From NCBI RefSeq assembly GCF_016802725.1, contig NC_052671.1, positions 12,528,435 through 12,592,434 of the forward strand: a stretch of DNA of 64,000 bases, written 5' to 3'. The stretch is from Solenopsis invicta (lineage: Eukaryota; Arthropoda; Insecta; Hymenoptera; Formicidae). The notes under the pieces are model-generated. The model was not told where the DNA came from and made no database searches. It saw nothing but the letters and a program-made list of their open reading frames with translations. Position numbers and translations under genes: made by a program. Below, piece after piece: positions 26,929 to 38,160 of the stretch. The first letter of the stretch is position 1. Each line of letters starts with the position of its first letter.

Positions 26929-29900
26929 TCTCTACCACAACCCCTTCCCATGTATCCTCTGTTTTGCTGTAGCAACATCGGAAGTTAGCTTTCTTTCTGG
27001 GAGGGAAAACGGCGATAAAAACAAATAATTTGATTAAGAGTCCCACATTACGTGAAATCAGTGATGTCATCTCAATGTATATCACACATCGTATTTGCTT
27101 TTTTTAATAGAAGAAAGAATTCTACTATCCCGTCGCGCATATCGTGCGATCAAAAACACAGTGTATAGGTACTGGTAGAAACTTGCAGAAGAAACTCGTT
27201 CTTCATATAGAAATATGTTGTATTTATTTCTTCACTACAAAAGAAAAAATATTGCAGTTGAGAGGATCTGTAATAGCGTCATTATTAAAAAAAAAGAACG
27301 CGCATGTAGTAGGCGAAAAGGGCCCTAAATATGTTACTCGTAGAATCGCCATCACCGAAAGCACTCTAAAGTGCTACCCTCTGCTATGTCTCAACAATAA
27401 GATAATATATGGATAATGTACGTAAACGCGAGATTTAATCATGGATACTACGGTTGTATTGGATTCGGTTCTATTCTATTCTACAAGAGATTTTATATAC
27501 AGATGAGGGTTATGTACGGGAATGTGATTGAAGATATACACGTATGCTCTCGATGTTGTAACCCATACTATTGCACTATGCGAGCTTGTTGTGTTAACAT
27601 TCTTGCGAAATGACGCGTTTCCATTTATGTGCAAATGATATACATATATAAATATACGTATTTGCTTTAACACTACAGGCTCGTTGTAGTAATTAAAAAA
27701 AAAAAAAAACAAATGGAGACGCAAGGAAGAAGAATATACCCGCCGATGCGCGCGTTATCTTAGGATGTATATGATAGTGCTATTTTAAAAATAATAGATT
27801 GCTACGAGAAAATCTGGATACTTCTGAGTGTACTACTTTTGTATCTGTTGTGCCTAGATGCCTGTGGAAAAAAAAGAAAATGCCTCCGCGCGAGGCCTAT
27901 ATATACTATGAACAGCAAGATTAAGCAGCGAGTTTACATGTCGCTTTGCCAAATATAATCGATATTACAGAATTTCAGTAATGCTTGCATAACATGTTGT
28001 GTTGTTAACTCATTGATCTTGAGATTAATTGAAAGATTATACTGTTGTGGCCCAGAGAAGTAGGAAGGAGAAAAATAAAAAGAAGAGAGGAAAAAGGATT
28101 AAAATACAATTTAGTCCTTGCGCTGCTGGAAGGTTGTTACGTTAATAATTGTCGAGGATACCTTGTTGAACATAGATATGATAAGCACTTATTAAATATT
28201 AGAAATTAAAACTGCGGAGATAGATTGCGGATAAAGATTATTTACTTATTAATTATTCCTATTCAAGAGAGAAACAGAGGAATGGCCATTTCAGCTAACT
28301 GATCATTAATTAGTGGTATAAATATCATAATTATTAGTTATTGTATTATTTTTATATAGTAACGAGACGAATAATAATGAAAATAGGGTAATAGTAATAA
28401 TGTAGTAGCTGGTACATGTGGCAAAATGCCTTGGATCCGTTTAGTCTACCCGGAAATCTACGTTTTTCCCAAATTAGATCGATAATAAATAAATCATGCA
28501 TTTCTTAGAAAAAATACTGTTACGTGTCAGAGAAAGATAAAGAGAAAGGAGAATTCTTATACGCCGCATGCAGCAACTCCAAAAGACATCGAAACAGATA
28601 GTCTCCGCGAATGTGAGTGTATGTACGCCTGCAAAAGCTTAAATCGAACCGTAGAAGACCGGAAAAGAAGGGAATAATCGTAATAATAATATTACTATTA
28701 ATAATAATGCCGTTATTAAAAAGATATAGAGTTGCCGGATCATTTCGATGTAATAAAGACGTTAATCTTGCATGATATCGTGAGAGTTCTTTTCATACGT
28801 ATTATGCGTAAAGCAGTATAGGAACATCTCATTCGCGATTTTTTTTTATAAGGATCTAAACAGGGATTAAAACCGGTATAATTTCGTAGAGTTTAGGTCT
28901 CAATGTTATTTTAAAATATATTCTAAGTTAGAATATATTTCAAGGACACTATCAGCATCTAAAAGATATTTATATTTATTTTTTGATTGTGCAAAAACAG
29001 TCGACCGTAGATCTTTTCATTTCTATAATTGAAAATTTAATCGTACCGATCTCGATCCGATACAGAGGTTTTCAGGCATGCAAAAATGGACCTTTCTTCT
29101 CGCGCGTCTGCAGTGCATTGTATACGTCGAAATTGTACCGATTCTAATCTTCGAATTCGAGTCGCCGGAAATCGGAATCGGGAGTATCGCGACTGAACGC
29201 ATTGTAGGAGTAGAAAATGCTCTCTCCATTCATGACTCTTGACGTCAAGAGCGCTCTCAAGTCATCTATTGAAATCCACTTATATGCGGCAAGAGGAGAC
29301 CTCGTCGTGCGCAGTTTGCATATTTCATGTACCTGCATATATCGTGTAAATAATATAATTATTTTTTGAACGCATTCTTCCTTTTTAGTTCCAAAAACAC
29401 GTTCGTCTCGACGTGTTAGAAGAACTCAAACGCTTATTTTACTTTTCATTTTTTTTTAACACTATTTCTAGGTACACAGATTTTATTTAATTTTTTCTAG
29501 CGAGTCTACTACTGTATGTATGTGTGTAATCACTTGGCAGATGCGCGCAATATGTATACATGAAACTCTTTTAAAAAGAAAAAGATCTCTGTAAATGGAT
29601 GCACCGGTTGCAATATTGTCACAATCTGAATTTGGAGGGACGGAATAAGGGGAAAGGAAGAGATATCAGTATCGCATAGACATGAAATCTTTACAGACAT
29701 AATTTCGCTAAGGGCATCCCGGTCGTAACAGAATTTTCTATGTGATATTTAAATTAATTTATGTTAATTTAAACTATCCCTTATTATACAGAACATTATA
29801 TGGAGTGTATCATACGAATCCACGAGAGGAAAAATCCCATTTGCTCTCTGTGGCTACGAGCAATTTCGTTACGTCCGTTCCATTTGGATGTCGTTCGAGC

Positions 29901-29990
29901 GATCGAATATCGAATTCGAGCGATGATATTTCGTACACGTATCTGCAATTTGTTAAAAGCATAGTTTTATAGTAAATAAAAAGGATTAAA
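26929..29990 (+). other. Probable long 3' UTR of the B56 gene
   Basis: No coding exon is recognisable in this 3-kb stretch after the B56 stop codon. Candidate AATAAA signals occur at 28074 and 29975, among others. Composition is mixed AT-rich with AATAAT runs near 28680. Where the transcript really ends cannot be decided from sequence; the signal at 29975 would give a 3' UTR of about 3 kb. Confidence 0.4.
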
Positions 29991-32032
29991 AGAAAAGAGC
30001 AGATGCATTTTTACGTCGAGAAACGTTTTAGCATTAGCAATTTGAATTAACGATTGTAACTATAACAAATGTATGAAACATACGCAATATTGAGCAGAGG
30101 TGCAAAAAACTATTGATAAATTGGATTTTTAAAACCATTTATAAACGTATTAAATTTCTTACGACGCGATATATAACTAACTGGATAATCATTTGTATAA
30201 TATTCATAGAAGTTTAAAATTTGTTTTTTTTATCGCATTAACAATACCTCAATTCAAAAAATTATTGACAAAATTAATCTATAAGAGCAGGATTTGAAGA
30301 TGCAGTTAAGATTTTTCAGTGATTGAATATTTAAATAATGTGCCTTTAACGAATGTGCTTCTAATATAAAGCTATTATTGAACACACAAACGTTTAAAAA
30401 CAACAATTATATCTATTACTTAATTCTCGTTTATGAAGTACTGGGAAGTTCAAAGATTGCGAGATCAAATTACCAAAAATTAAATATTATGTAAGACAGT
30501 CGCCGCAACTCTGGCGAAAATAAAAATTGGAGTTACTTGACTACATTCTTCTTCAGCAGCAAACGTTAATTTAACTAGTACCTTTCTTTAAAATTAATTA
30601 GTAAACTGAAAATAATACAAAAATGATGTTAATGATATAATGTAGTAACATGTGCATCGATAAAATAACGAAATCGAAGCGTTACACCTCTTGCGTTCTA
30701 TCGTCCGAATTTTCGCTTCCTAGAAGTTTCGTTTACGCTTGTGTTACTCTCCTCTTGAGGCAACTCCCATTCTACAATAGTGTAAACATAGCTATAAGTG
30801 GTCATAAAGTGTTGTAAAACGCACTTATGTCTATTTTTATCAATGTAAATTAACTTCAATCTCGTTTTTCTTATTCTTAAAACTAGAAAAAGATAAAAAG
30901 AAAATTAAACTGAGATTAAAGTTAATCTACATTGATAGAGTTACACCTTACAATCACGATTATTATATATTTACGCTATTGTAAAATAACCTTTACAAAA
31001 TAAATTAGAAATCAAGACCGAAAATGAGTAAAAACATGCATGTCATAATAGTTAAATATCTATATATTACAAATTACATACTATGATGTACAATAAATTG
31101 CAATTTTAGTTTCAACTTAATTAGTCTTCTTCAGTCGCATACATTAATTAAATTATTACTTTTGTTCAAAATTGATGAGTAAACCAAAAGTAATAATAAA
31201 CAGAAACATGTTAACGATATACGGCAATAACATAATAAAACAATACTGAAAACAGAATCAAAGGATAAAATGACAAAGTGATGTAAGATTGATGATCCGT
31301 GATTAATTAAATTAAAGAGTCTGTATTAAATGATCCTTAAAGTCTTTCACTTAACGGCTATCATACATTGCAAGTCCAAAGTTCATTGGAGTGGAGGTTT
31401 TCACAAGTCTTGTTGTCAATAAGGCATAAAACTTCTAAAAATAAACAATAAATTTAATTACTGAAAGTCTGCAATGATTAAAAGAGTTTAACTTCACAAG
31501 AGTTATCAGAAATTGCGAGATGGAAGATAATTAGACAATTTGTGGAGACAAATTAATTTTCTGCTCAACGTCGAGCTTATCTGTATCATACTGGACAATA
31601 GAATACAAAGCATCATGCCTTTGAACAATCTTTATTTTCTAAATCTCGTAAAGTAAAAAATTACTTGAAAATTGCACAAACTCAATTTTCACTCTTTTAA
31701 AGTGACGTTTTATTCTACAAGATTTAAAAAGTACATTATAATATTCGACTTATACTTCGATTTTCATTTTTGCAAAGGGAAGAGGGGGAATTTCTTCGAA
31801 GATAAAGATTTGTTATTCGCGTCGAAGAGAAAAAAAATGTAATCCATTAACGACGATATCGTTCCGTTATCATTCACGGCTGAATGTCGAATTCATCATT
31901 ACGCTGACATAAGATATTGACATGATATTCTATACGCCACGTCATGTTATTAATTGTCGTATGTTTATCGCTTTTTCGTCCGGTATGCGGCTTAGCGTAG
32001 GACGGCATTAACGACGTGGACGAGCAGCGATC
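29991..32032. other. B56-RFK intergenic stretch
   Basis: AT-rich and noncoding. Contains a hairpin at 30831-30940 and two diverged direct repeats (30541-30660 and 31121-31240). The RFK promoter must lie near 31750-32030. The open frame at 31874-32131 on the minus strand is the antisense shadow of RFK exon 1. Confidence 0.5.
30831..30940. repeat. Hairpin-forming inverted repeat
   Basis: CTATTTTTATCAATGTAAAT...TTAACTTCAATCTCG pairs with GAGATTAAAGTTAATCTACATTGATAGAG. A related sequence (GAAATTAAAATTGATCTACATT, then AATTCATAGAAATGG) occurs at 38640-38750 in Abp1 intron 1. Confidence 0.7.
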
Positions 32033-34185
32033 ATGGACAGCAAGATCTTGCCGTTCTTCGTATCCGGGATCATCATCAAGGGTTTCGGCAGGGGTTCGCG
32101 GGCGCTCGGCATTCCGACAGGTATCCTTCATCTTCCAAACATTCTTCCCGGCGTGAAATCGAGTTCAAACTAGAGAATCTAATCCTAGGATTAGCGGAAC
32201 ACTGACAATGAGTATTGATCGTGACACATCAATATCGGACAATAACGTTTGACGAGTCGCACTTCTCTCCATTGTTAAAAAATCGCGAGCGGTTCTTACG
32301 AGCATGGCTTTCCTTTATCATTCTTTCCTATTTGGATCACAATTAAAATCTGCGTCACGCCTATAGCACTGCTCGAAACACATTGCTAGAGGTTAGGATT
32401 TTTCCTTTATTTTTTTTTCGTAACTACTAGAGGCGCGCTTTCACTTAACGTTTGCAAACATTCGCGACTTGAGTATTTGTTCTTCTTTAATACTTTCGAT
32501 AAATAATATAAGAATGAAATGAATTTAAAGAACGTCGCGAGCATTAAGTAAAACGCGCTCTAGATAGAATTTCGAATTTGGAATCGATAGATGCATTTGT
32601 TTTAAATTAACATGCGCCTATCAATAGCATTTTACGTCTTCCCGTTTCTCGCTTCGAGACTCGATATTATATGCGAGACGTGACGTTCGCGTTTTAAAAA
32701 AATTCTTCACAAATTTAAGATATGTTACAAAAATCTATGTGAAAATATTAGGATTGGAACAATTTTCTTAATTATTGTATTTTTGTAATGCGTCGTACGT
32801 TTCTGTGATTTATATAAATTTATAGGTGAAATTATTTCAAATGAATTACAATATTTTACATATTTCTAATCAACCCTGCTAGAAAAAATTTCCATGAATA
32901 AGTACAAAGATTTGCTAAAAATAAAGTAAAAATTTGTTATTCCTATTTTTTTGTACAAATATATATTTTTTCATAGAAAAATATGTATTTCATTATTAAG
33001 ATTAATAAAAATATTTTAATTCTATTACATATTTTTTGTAGATTTTTGTAGCATTTATTAAATTTGTATAGAATTTTTTCCGCCATTACAAAAATAAAAT
33101 AAAGTAATTTTAGTCACTATTTTTTTAATTATATATCTTCAAGAATACATTATATAATTGATATTTTATTTTGCCGGCAATCAGTTTTATGCATATTTTA
33201 TAAAATTTAGTTTTAATTTCTTTTAAAGATCTCGCAACTGCAAAATGATTCAGTATCTATTATGATGCCACATTTGATCAAAATATTATCTTTTGATACT
33301 TGCAATTAAAATCTGTATTTGAGACCATCAAAATAATTATGTAGAACAAAATATGAATAATGCAAAAAGTTTTGATTCTAGCAAGTTTGTGAATGTCCTA
33401 CATAACAATTTTGAAGATCCAACATGAACATGGAATGAATTTTGCAGAAAAAACTTACATATTTTTTCTTTCTTTTACAAATATCAGCTAATCTCTCAGA
33501 ACCTGTAGTCAGTGCTTTGCCAAAGGATCTAAACACTGGAATTTATTATGGCTGGGCATCTTTGCACGGGACAGTTTACAAAATGGTCGCAAGCATAGGA
33601 TGGAATCCATATTATAAAAATGAAAAAAAGTCAATGGTATGAAAAACAATTTCAAAATATAGAAGATTAATTTTTTTAAATTAAATCCAAGACAGCTCAA
33701 ATATTCTATATTGTGTAATATAATTGTAGTTATATAAATTGTATGTAGATATCATTTATTTAAAAGTAGTTATAAACATTTTATTATATGTAGAAAAATA
33801 TCTTTGTAAATTAAGTAACAAAGTATAAATTATATATTATTTTGCAGGAAGTTCACCTGCTACATAAATTCCAAGATGATTTCTACGGTGAGGAACTCAA
33901 GGTTATTATTAGTGGATATATAAGACCAGAAAGAGATTTTTCTTCTCTAGGTAATGAATGTTGTCATAATAATAATGTAAAATATGAATTACTATTCTTT
34001 CAAAGTAATTTTTTTTTAAATGATTACTATTTTACAGTTGTTACTATTTTGTCTTGCTTATTTTTACAGACGAGCTTGTCACAGAAATAAAGAATGACAT
34101 TGCAATTGCGGAACGTCAATTAGAAGAACCTGTAGTAAATAAATTGAAAAATGACGACTTTTTAATTAATAAAACAAGTCACTAA
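32033..34185 (+). CDS. RFK: Riboflavin kinase (flavokinase)
   Basis: Transfers the ATP gamma-phosphate to riboflavin to make FMN, the first step of cofactor activation for flavoproteins. Four exons: 32033-32120, 33488-33636, 33848-33950 and 34070-34185 (TAA). They join to 151 residues, close to the roughly 155 of the human enzyme. Visible motifs are LPFFVSGIIIKGFGRGS (residues 6-22, nucleotide-binding loop), the flavokinase PTAN motif (28-31, split by intron 1 between T and A), NTGIYYGWAS, then SIGWNPYYKNEKKSMEVH, where E80 corresponds to the catalytic glutamate, and DFYGEELKVIISGYIRPERD. It is a monofunctional eukaryotic-type enzyme with no FAD synthetase domain. The ATG is the first in frame and sits just ahead of the conserved block. 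Intron 1 (1.37 kb) carries two transposon-like fold-backs. An AATAAA lies at 34504. Its 3' end faces NAF1. Confidence 0.95.
32427..32563. mobile_element. Fold-back element in RFK intron 1
   Basis: Starts CTAGAGGCGCGCTTTCACTT and ends AAGTAAAACGCGCTCTAG, inverted copies with about three mismatches or gaps; the flanking interior also pairs weakly. Confidence 0.7.
33306..33430. mobile_element. Family A internal fragment in RFK intron 1
   Basis: Contains GACCATCAAAATAATTATGT, a central AGTTTTGATTCTAGCAA block and GATCCAACATGAAC, matching the interior of family A. It ends about 57 bp before the exon 2 acceptor. Confidence 0.6.
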
Positions 34186-34269
34186 TAAGATAAAAATGTA
34201 AAGAAAATATTTTTGTTACTTTTAGTTGTATATTTATTAAAATATCTACATACGTGTATATACATAACA

Positions 34270-34345
34270 TGTGTAGCGATTATGGCGTAGAATTGTGCGT
34301 CTGCTGTCTGCGCCGAAAACTCAGGTTCAATTTCGACTGATCAGA
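34270..34345. mobile_element. tRNA-like (pol III A/B box) fragment, possible SINE head
   Basis: TGGCGTAGAATTG near 34283 resembles a pol III A box and GGTTCAATTTC at 34324 a B box, about 40 bp apart as in tRNA genes. The flanks do not form a convincing acceptor stem, so a degenerate tRNA-derived SINE is more likely than a tRNA gene. It lies between the convergent 3' ends of RFK and NAF1. Confidence 0.3.
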
Positions 34346-34801
34346 AGCATCTGATTTTATTCGATCGCTATCTCTCAGAAAGTAATGACAACCACCGAGA
34401 ATATTTTGCCACGAGAACTTTTCTTAGGAACTAGCGTTTAAACAGTAAATTATCTGTGTAAATTGTAAAAAACGTATCTTAGAGGGGGTCACCATATATC
34501 TCTAATAAAAGATTAAAAGACTGAGATAATGACATACGTATATATACATGTTGTGATCATGGAGAATATATAATCAAAATTAATAATAAATTTAGAAAAA
34601 ATATAGACAAATTTCATAATTATATTCATAAAATTACATTTTTGTACTTTAACATTATAAATATTGAAAATGAAAAATATTTTTTATGAAAGTATAAAAG
34701 ATATTAATAAAAACAAGTATTAAATCATTGAATTGACATAGAGTATCGATTCAAATTCACTCAAATGATTGAATGCTTCTTTTTATTAATACCTTTTATT
34801 A

Positions 34802-36506
34802 TTACTTCGTACTATCCTTTGTATCTGAAGAAGACGGAGGAACTGGTGCAGACCAATGTGAATTAGTATTCGTCGTTGGCACTGGTGGTTGTGCATAGTT
34901 CGAATAAGAAGGCATATACGAATATGACGCACTAGGAAATTGGTAATTTGTCATTGCGGGTGGGCATGAATTGAATCTCGGAGGAGCGCCGAAGAAAATT
35001 CTAGGATATTGATTTTGTGTATTGTTACTTTGGAAATTAGACTCGACATTTTGATAATATTGGTTTGCACCGTCTGAAGTACTTGAATTGCCATATTGTT
35101 GCAAATACGATCTGTCATGTGATGTTCTGTAGTCTTCATGTGGTCTATTGGACATCAGATACACATTCTCTGGAATTGGCTGCCAATAAGCATTATTTTG
35201 ATATGGATATTGTTGCCAAGATTCATTATAGGAATATGAGCCATCCTGTGCAGAATTATCTCTCCAGTTATGCTGCCTCTTTCGATTATATCTCGGAGAA
35301 TGAACATTTCTATTTTGATTCCACGGATGATTCGATTGCCAGCTCATTGTTGTATTATTGTAAGAGCCTAAAATTCAATTAGTAATAAATTGTTTAGTTG
35401 TTTGTAACAATTGGTGAGTGTAGAGAAATATGCGTTTGTTTTAGAGGTAAATTATAAAAAGCGCACATTACAGAAATACATCATTATGTACAGTATCACT
35501 TCTGACTAGAAGTTAAGGTTTAAAGTTGCAACTCGTGATACTTTGGAATAGATTGATACTGAATTTGAAATACACTCACCCATCCGACGTTGTCGCTTCT
35601 GCGTCTTACCATCAGAAGAATCTTTGTTATTCTTCTGTTTTCTTTGCTTTTCATATGCTTGTTCATCCTCATCATTTGAAAAATCTGGCGACTCGTCATC
35701 GCCAACTGTATCGCAAGCTTTTATCCTGCAAAAAAAAAAACATTTATTTTGAATATGTTACAATCGCATGTAACACATGTTGTACTTGTCAAGGTACCAA
35801 CTTTGTTAACTCATGCAGGAAAACAAGAGACGTGTATTCAGTATTACTCGGGCAATAATAAACTTGCATGCCCACTTTAATGCCATTTTCTTGTATATGT
35901 TCAGCGTCGTTAAAGCGAACACAGTAATGCGGATTATTCACGGACCCAAATACGTCGAATATTTTGCCAAGTGCTTTTGTTCCTTTGTTCACAAATAAAA
36001 CTGTGTCCAAATTAAGCGTAGGTTCACCAGGCTTTGGTTTTACGATTACCAATTGTTCTACTATTTTTTCGATCTAAAATATTTAAACAAGACGATACTT
36101 AACCATATGAACATTTAAAAACATTTAGAAGTTTATCTTACAAATTTTTTAACAAATATATATTAGTTTATATTAATTATACCTCGCCTAATGGATTACA
36201 TAAAACTTCAGGGACACTAATATGTAAGTCTTCTATTGGTGGAAGATCATCTAGCTCATTTACATATTTATCCTTTTGCTTTGCTTTGCTCGCCTTGTTT
36301 TCATTTTTTCTAAAAGATAAAATACATAAAAAATTCATACTATTACTACTTATAAAAAAATTTTAAGTAAATTAAATATGTAATAAATGTGCATTATAAT
36401 TTTATTTTTAAAATTTATGAAAAGATAATAGTACCTGTTATTAGTACTTGCAAAATCTTCTGAGTCACTATCACTACTACTGCTGCTGCTGCTGCTACTG
36501 CTACTA

Positions 36507-36544
<38 letters not shown>

Positions 36545-37596
36545 ACTGACATCAATGCTACTATTAGAATCATCTTCACTATCAATTTCTTCGCATGATG
36601 ATAAAGTTTCTTCAACTGTACGATATTGCTGTACAGTCTGTGTTGGTATTTGTGACACAGTGTGTTGATTTTCAGTTGTAGAATCTGTTTTTATTTCTTC
36701 TGCATCTGAATCAGTGTCTCCATATTGTACAGCAATAATATTAAGACTAGACGTTCCATCACAGTCTTTCAAATAGATACAACAAAAATATACATTTATA
36801 TCTCAAAGAATACTTTTGTATAATTTAAAATTTTTTTATAAGGTTTTCTGCAAAAACCAAACAAGTCCATTAAAAAAAAATCTAGATAATGGCAAATCAT
36901 TCTCTATTTGTAGTGTTAAGGCCTGCACACAATAGAGGAATATAAGATATTAGAAATAAGAATTAAAATTTTAGTATCAGTTTTCTCAATAAATATTAAA
37001 TGTGACACAATGGATACAAATAAAACGTAAGACATAAATGTGTTATACAAGATACAATGTAACTTATTATTTATTTATAATATTCATTAAGGAAAATGAT
37101 CCTAAAATTTTAATTCCTGTTCCTAATATCTAATATTCCTCTATTATGGCCCTTACATCATGAATAATTTTGTTCTAGTAAGAATCAAGCAAGTCTAAAG
37201 ATTTTTCATCTTTTTTTTCTTTTTAATATATTAAACAAATCATAAAACAATAATTATTTAGAACATCCTATCTCACCTCCAATATTGATGAAATTAAATT
37301 CAATTGATTATAAAACTTTGTTCTTTGCTTATTACACATCCGAGAAAAATTATTTATATTTAAACAATGAACAATTCGATGATGAAAAATGTTTTGTGTC
37401 TTAAAAATTTTACTTTTTTGTTTGGTTTTTGTAGAAAAAACTTTTTATTTATATTTTGTAATTTAAAACTTATAACCATTTTTTTTCATGTTATAAAAAA
37501 AGGGTCCATTTCTCATATATGAGTATGTAAAAACATTATTACTTAAACCATTATATATTTATGCTTACCTTGCTTTTGCTGCGATGTTTCTTCCAT
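34802..37596 (-). CDS. NAF1: H/ACA snoRNP assembly factor NAF1
   Basis: Assembly chaperone for H/ACA ribonucleoproteins (pseudouridylation guides, telomerase-type RNAs). It carries a Gar1-like core that binds the dyskerin orthologue and is later exchanged for GAR1. Minus-strand exons: 37596-37569, 36765-36435, 36309-36183, 36073-35802, 35725-35580 and 35367-34802 (TAA); 1470 nt, 489 residues. The order is a short N-terminus (MEETSQQKQ), an acidic Ser/Asp region with 25 consecutive serines, the motif LPPIEDLHISVPEVLCNPLG, the Gar1-like beta domain (NLDTVLFVNKGTKALGKIFD through CVRFNDAEHI and VYYCPSNTEYTSLVFLHELT), an acidic SPDFSNDEDEQ followed by a basic RKQKNNKDSS stretch, and a Tyr/Asn/Gln/Pro-rich tail. 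This matches NAF1 architecture. Frame continuity demands a weak GTTGGT donor after position 35802. AATAAA on the minus strand follows the stop closely (34787-34782). Confidence 0.92.
36473..36547 (-). repeat. Trinucleotide run encoding 25 serines in NAF1
   Basis: CTG/CTA triplets on the plus strand read AGC/AGT on the coding strand, giving 25 uninterrupted serines in the acidic N-terminal region. Mixed AGC and AGT codons suggest the tract is partly stabilised. Confidence 0.9.
36918..37155. mobile_element. Fold-back family B, copy 1 (NAF1 intron 1)
   Basis: Ends are inverted: AAGGCCTGCACACAATAGAG...GATATTAG and CTAATATTCCTCTATTATGG...CCTTA. The interior contains ACAATGGATACAAATAAAAC and ACATAAATGTG, shared in reverse orientation with 58420-58677. 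Confidence 0.85.
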
Positions 37597-38160
37597 TTTA
37601 ACTCAAGATTAATCTAAAATACTACAAATATGTTACAAACTTATGACAATCATGAATTCGTTTCCTATTTATTTTAAATTTTGTTTTTGACTAAATTTTA
37701 CTTTTTTGTATAATTATACTATTAGATAAACAGAAATAGTATCAAATAGTACTTATGAAAAGATACACGTGTTGACAATACCTTAGACTACATAAATAAT
37801 AGTATACAATGAGGTGCATGAATGAGTTCATTTTTCGGTGTAGAAACTCCAGGAATTTAACCAATCATGTGTTGCCGTTGATTTAGTTATTTCGTCTGAT
37901 TGGCTAAAATTGTTGTACCTCTTGCACTAACTACACCGAAAAAGGACTCATTCCTGCACTTCGCACATTACGAAATTCAGCCAAAATCGGTGCGTTTCTG
38001 CAATGTTGTGATTCTCTCCTTCAAGCAAACCATTGGAGTTTGCCATCTACATATTCGTGTAGTCTCCGCGGTTTCTCCGGTTATCGAATCTGTCTGAATC
38101 CGCCCCGGAACTTGTTATGAACTCAAGTTCATCAAATCATCAAATGATTTAGCAAGAAAA
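37597..38160. promoter_or_regulatory. Divergent promoter of NAF1 (-) and Abp1 (+)
   Basis: The two ATGs are 564 bp apart in head-to-head orientation. The interval holds an imperfect inverted repeat (arms 37814-37843 and 37931-37959) and two opposed CCAAT boxes, CCAAT at 37861-37865 and its complement ATTGG at 37899-37903. No TATA box is evident near either gene. The symmetry is consistent with a shared bidirectional promoter. Confidence 0.6.
37814..37959. repeat. Imperfect inverted repeat in the NAF1/Abp1 promoter
   Basis: Left arm GTGCATGAATGAGT...TTTTTCGGTGTAG matches the reverse complement of the right arm (CTACACCGAAAAAG...CTCATTCCTGCAC) at about 26 of 29 positions, with one single-base gap. 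The 87-bp spacer contains opposed CCAAT boxes. It could be a duplicated regulatory site or a short transposon remnant. Confidence 0.75.

Noticed and set aside
31874..32131. 85-codon minus-strand open frame
   Set aside because: It is the complement of riboflavin kinase exon 1, whose plus-strand motifs are unmistakable.
35795..35798. GTACC donor as the end of NAF1 exon 4
   Set aside because: It shifts the frame and leads to an early stop; the donor four bases upstream preserves the family sequence. Kept only as a possible alternative site.
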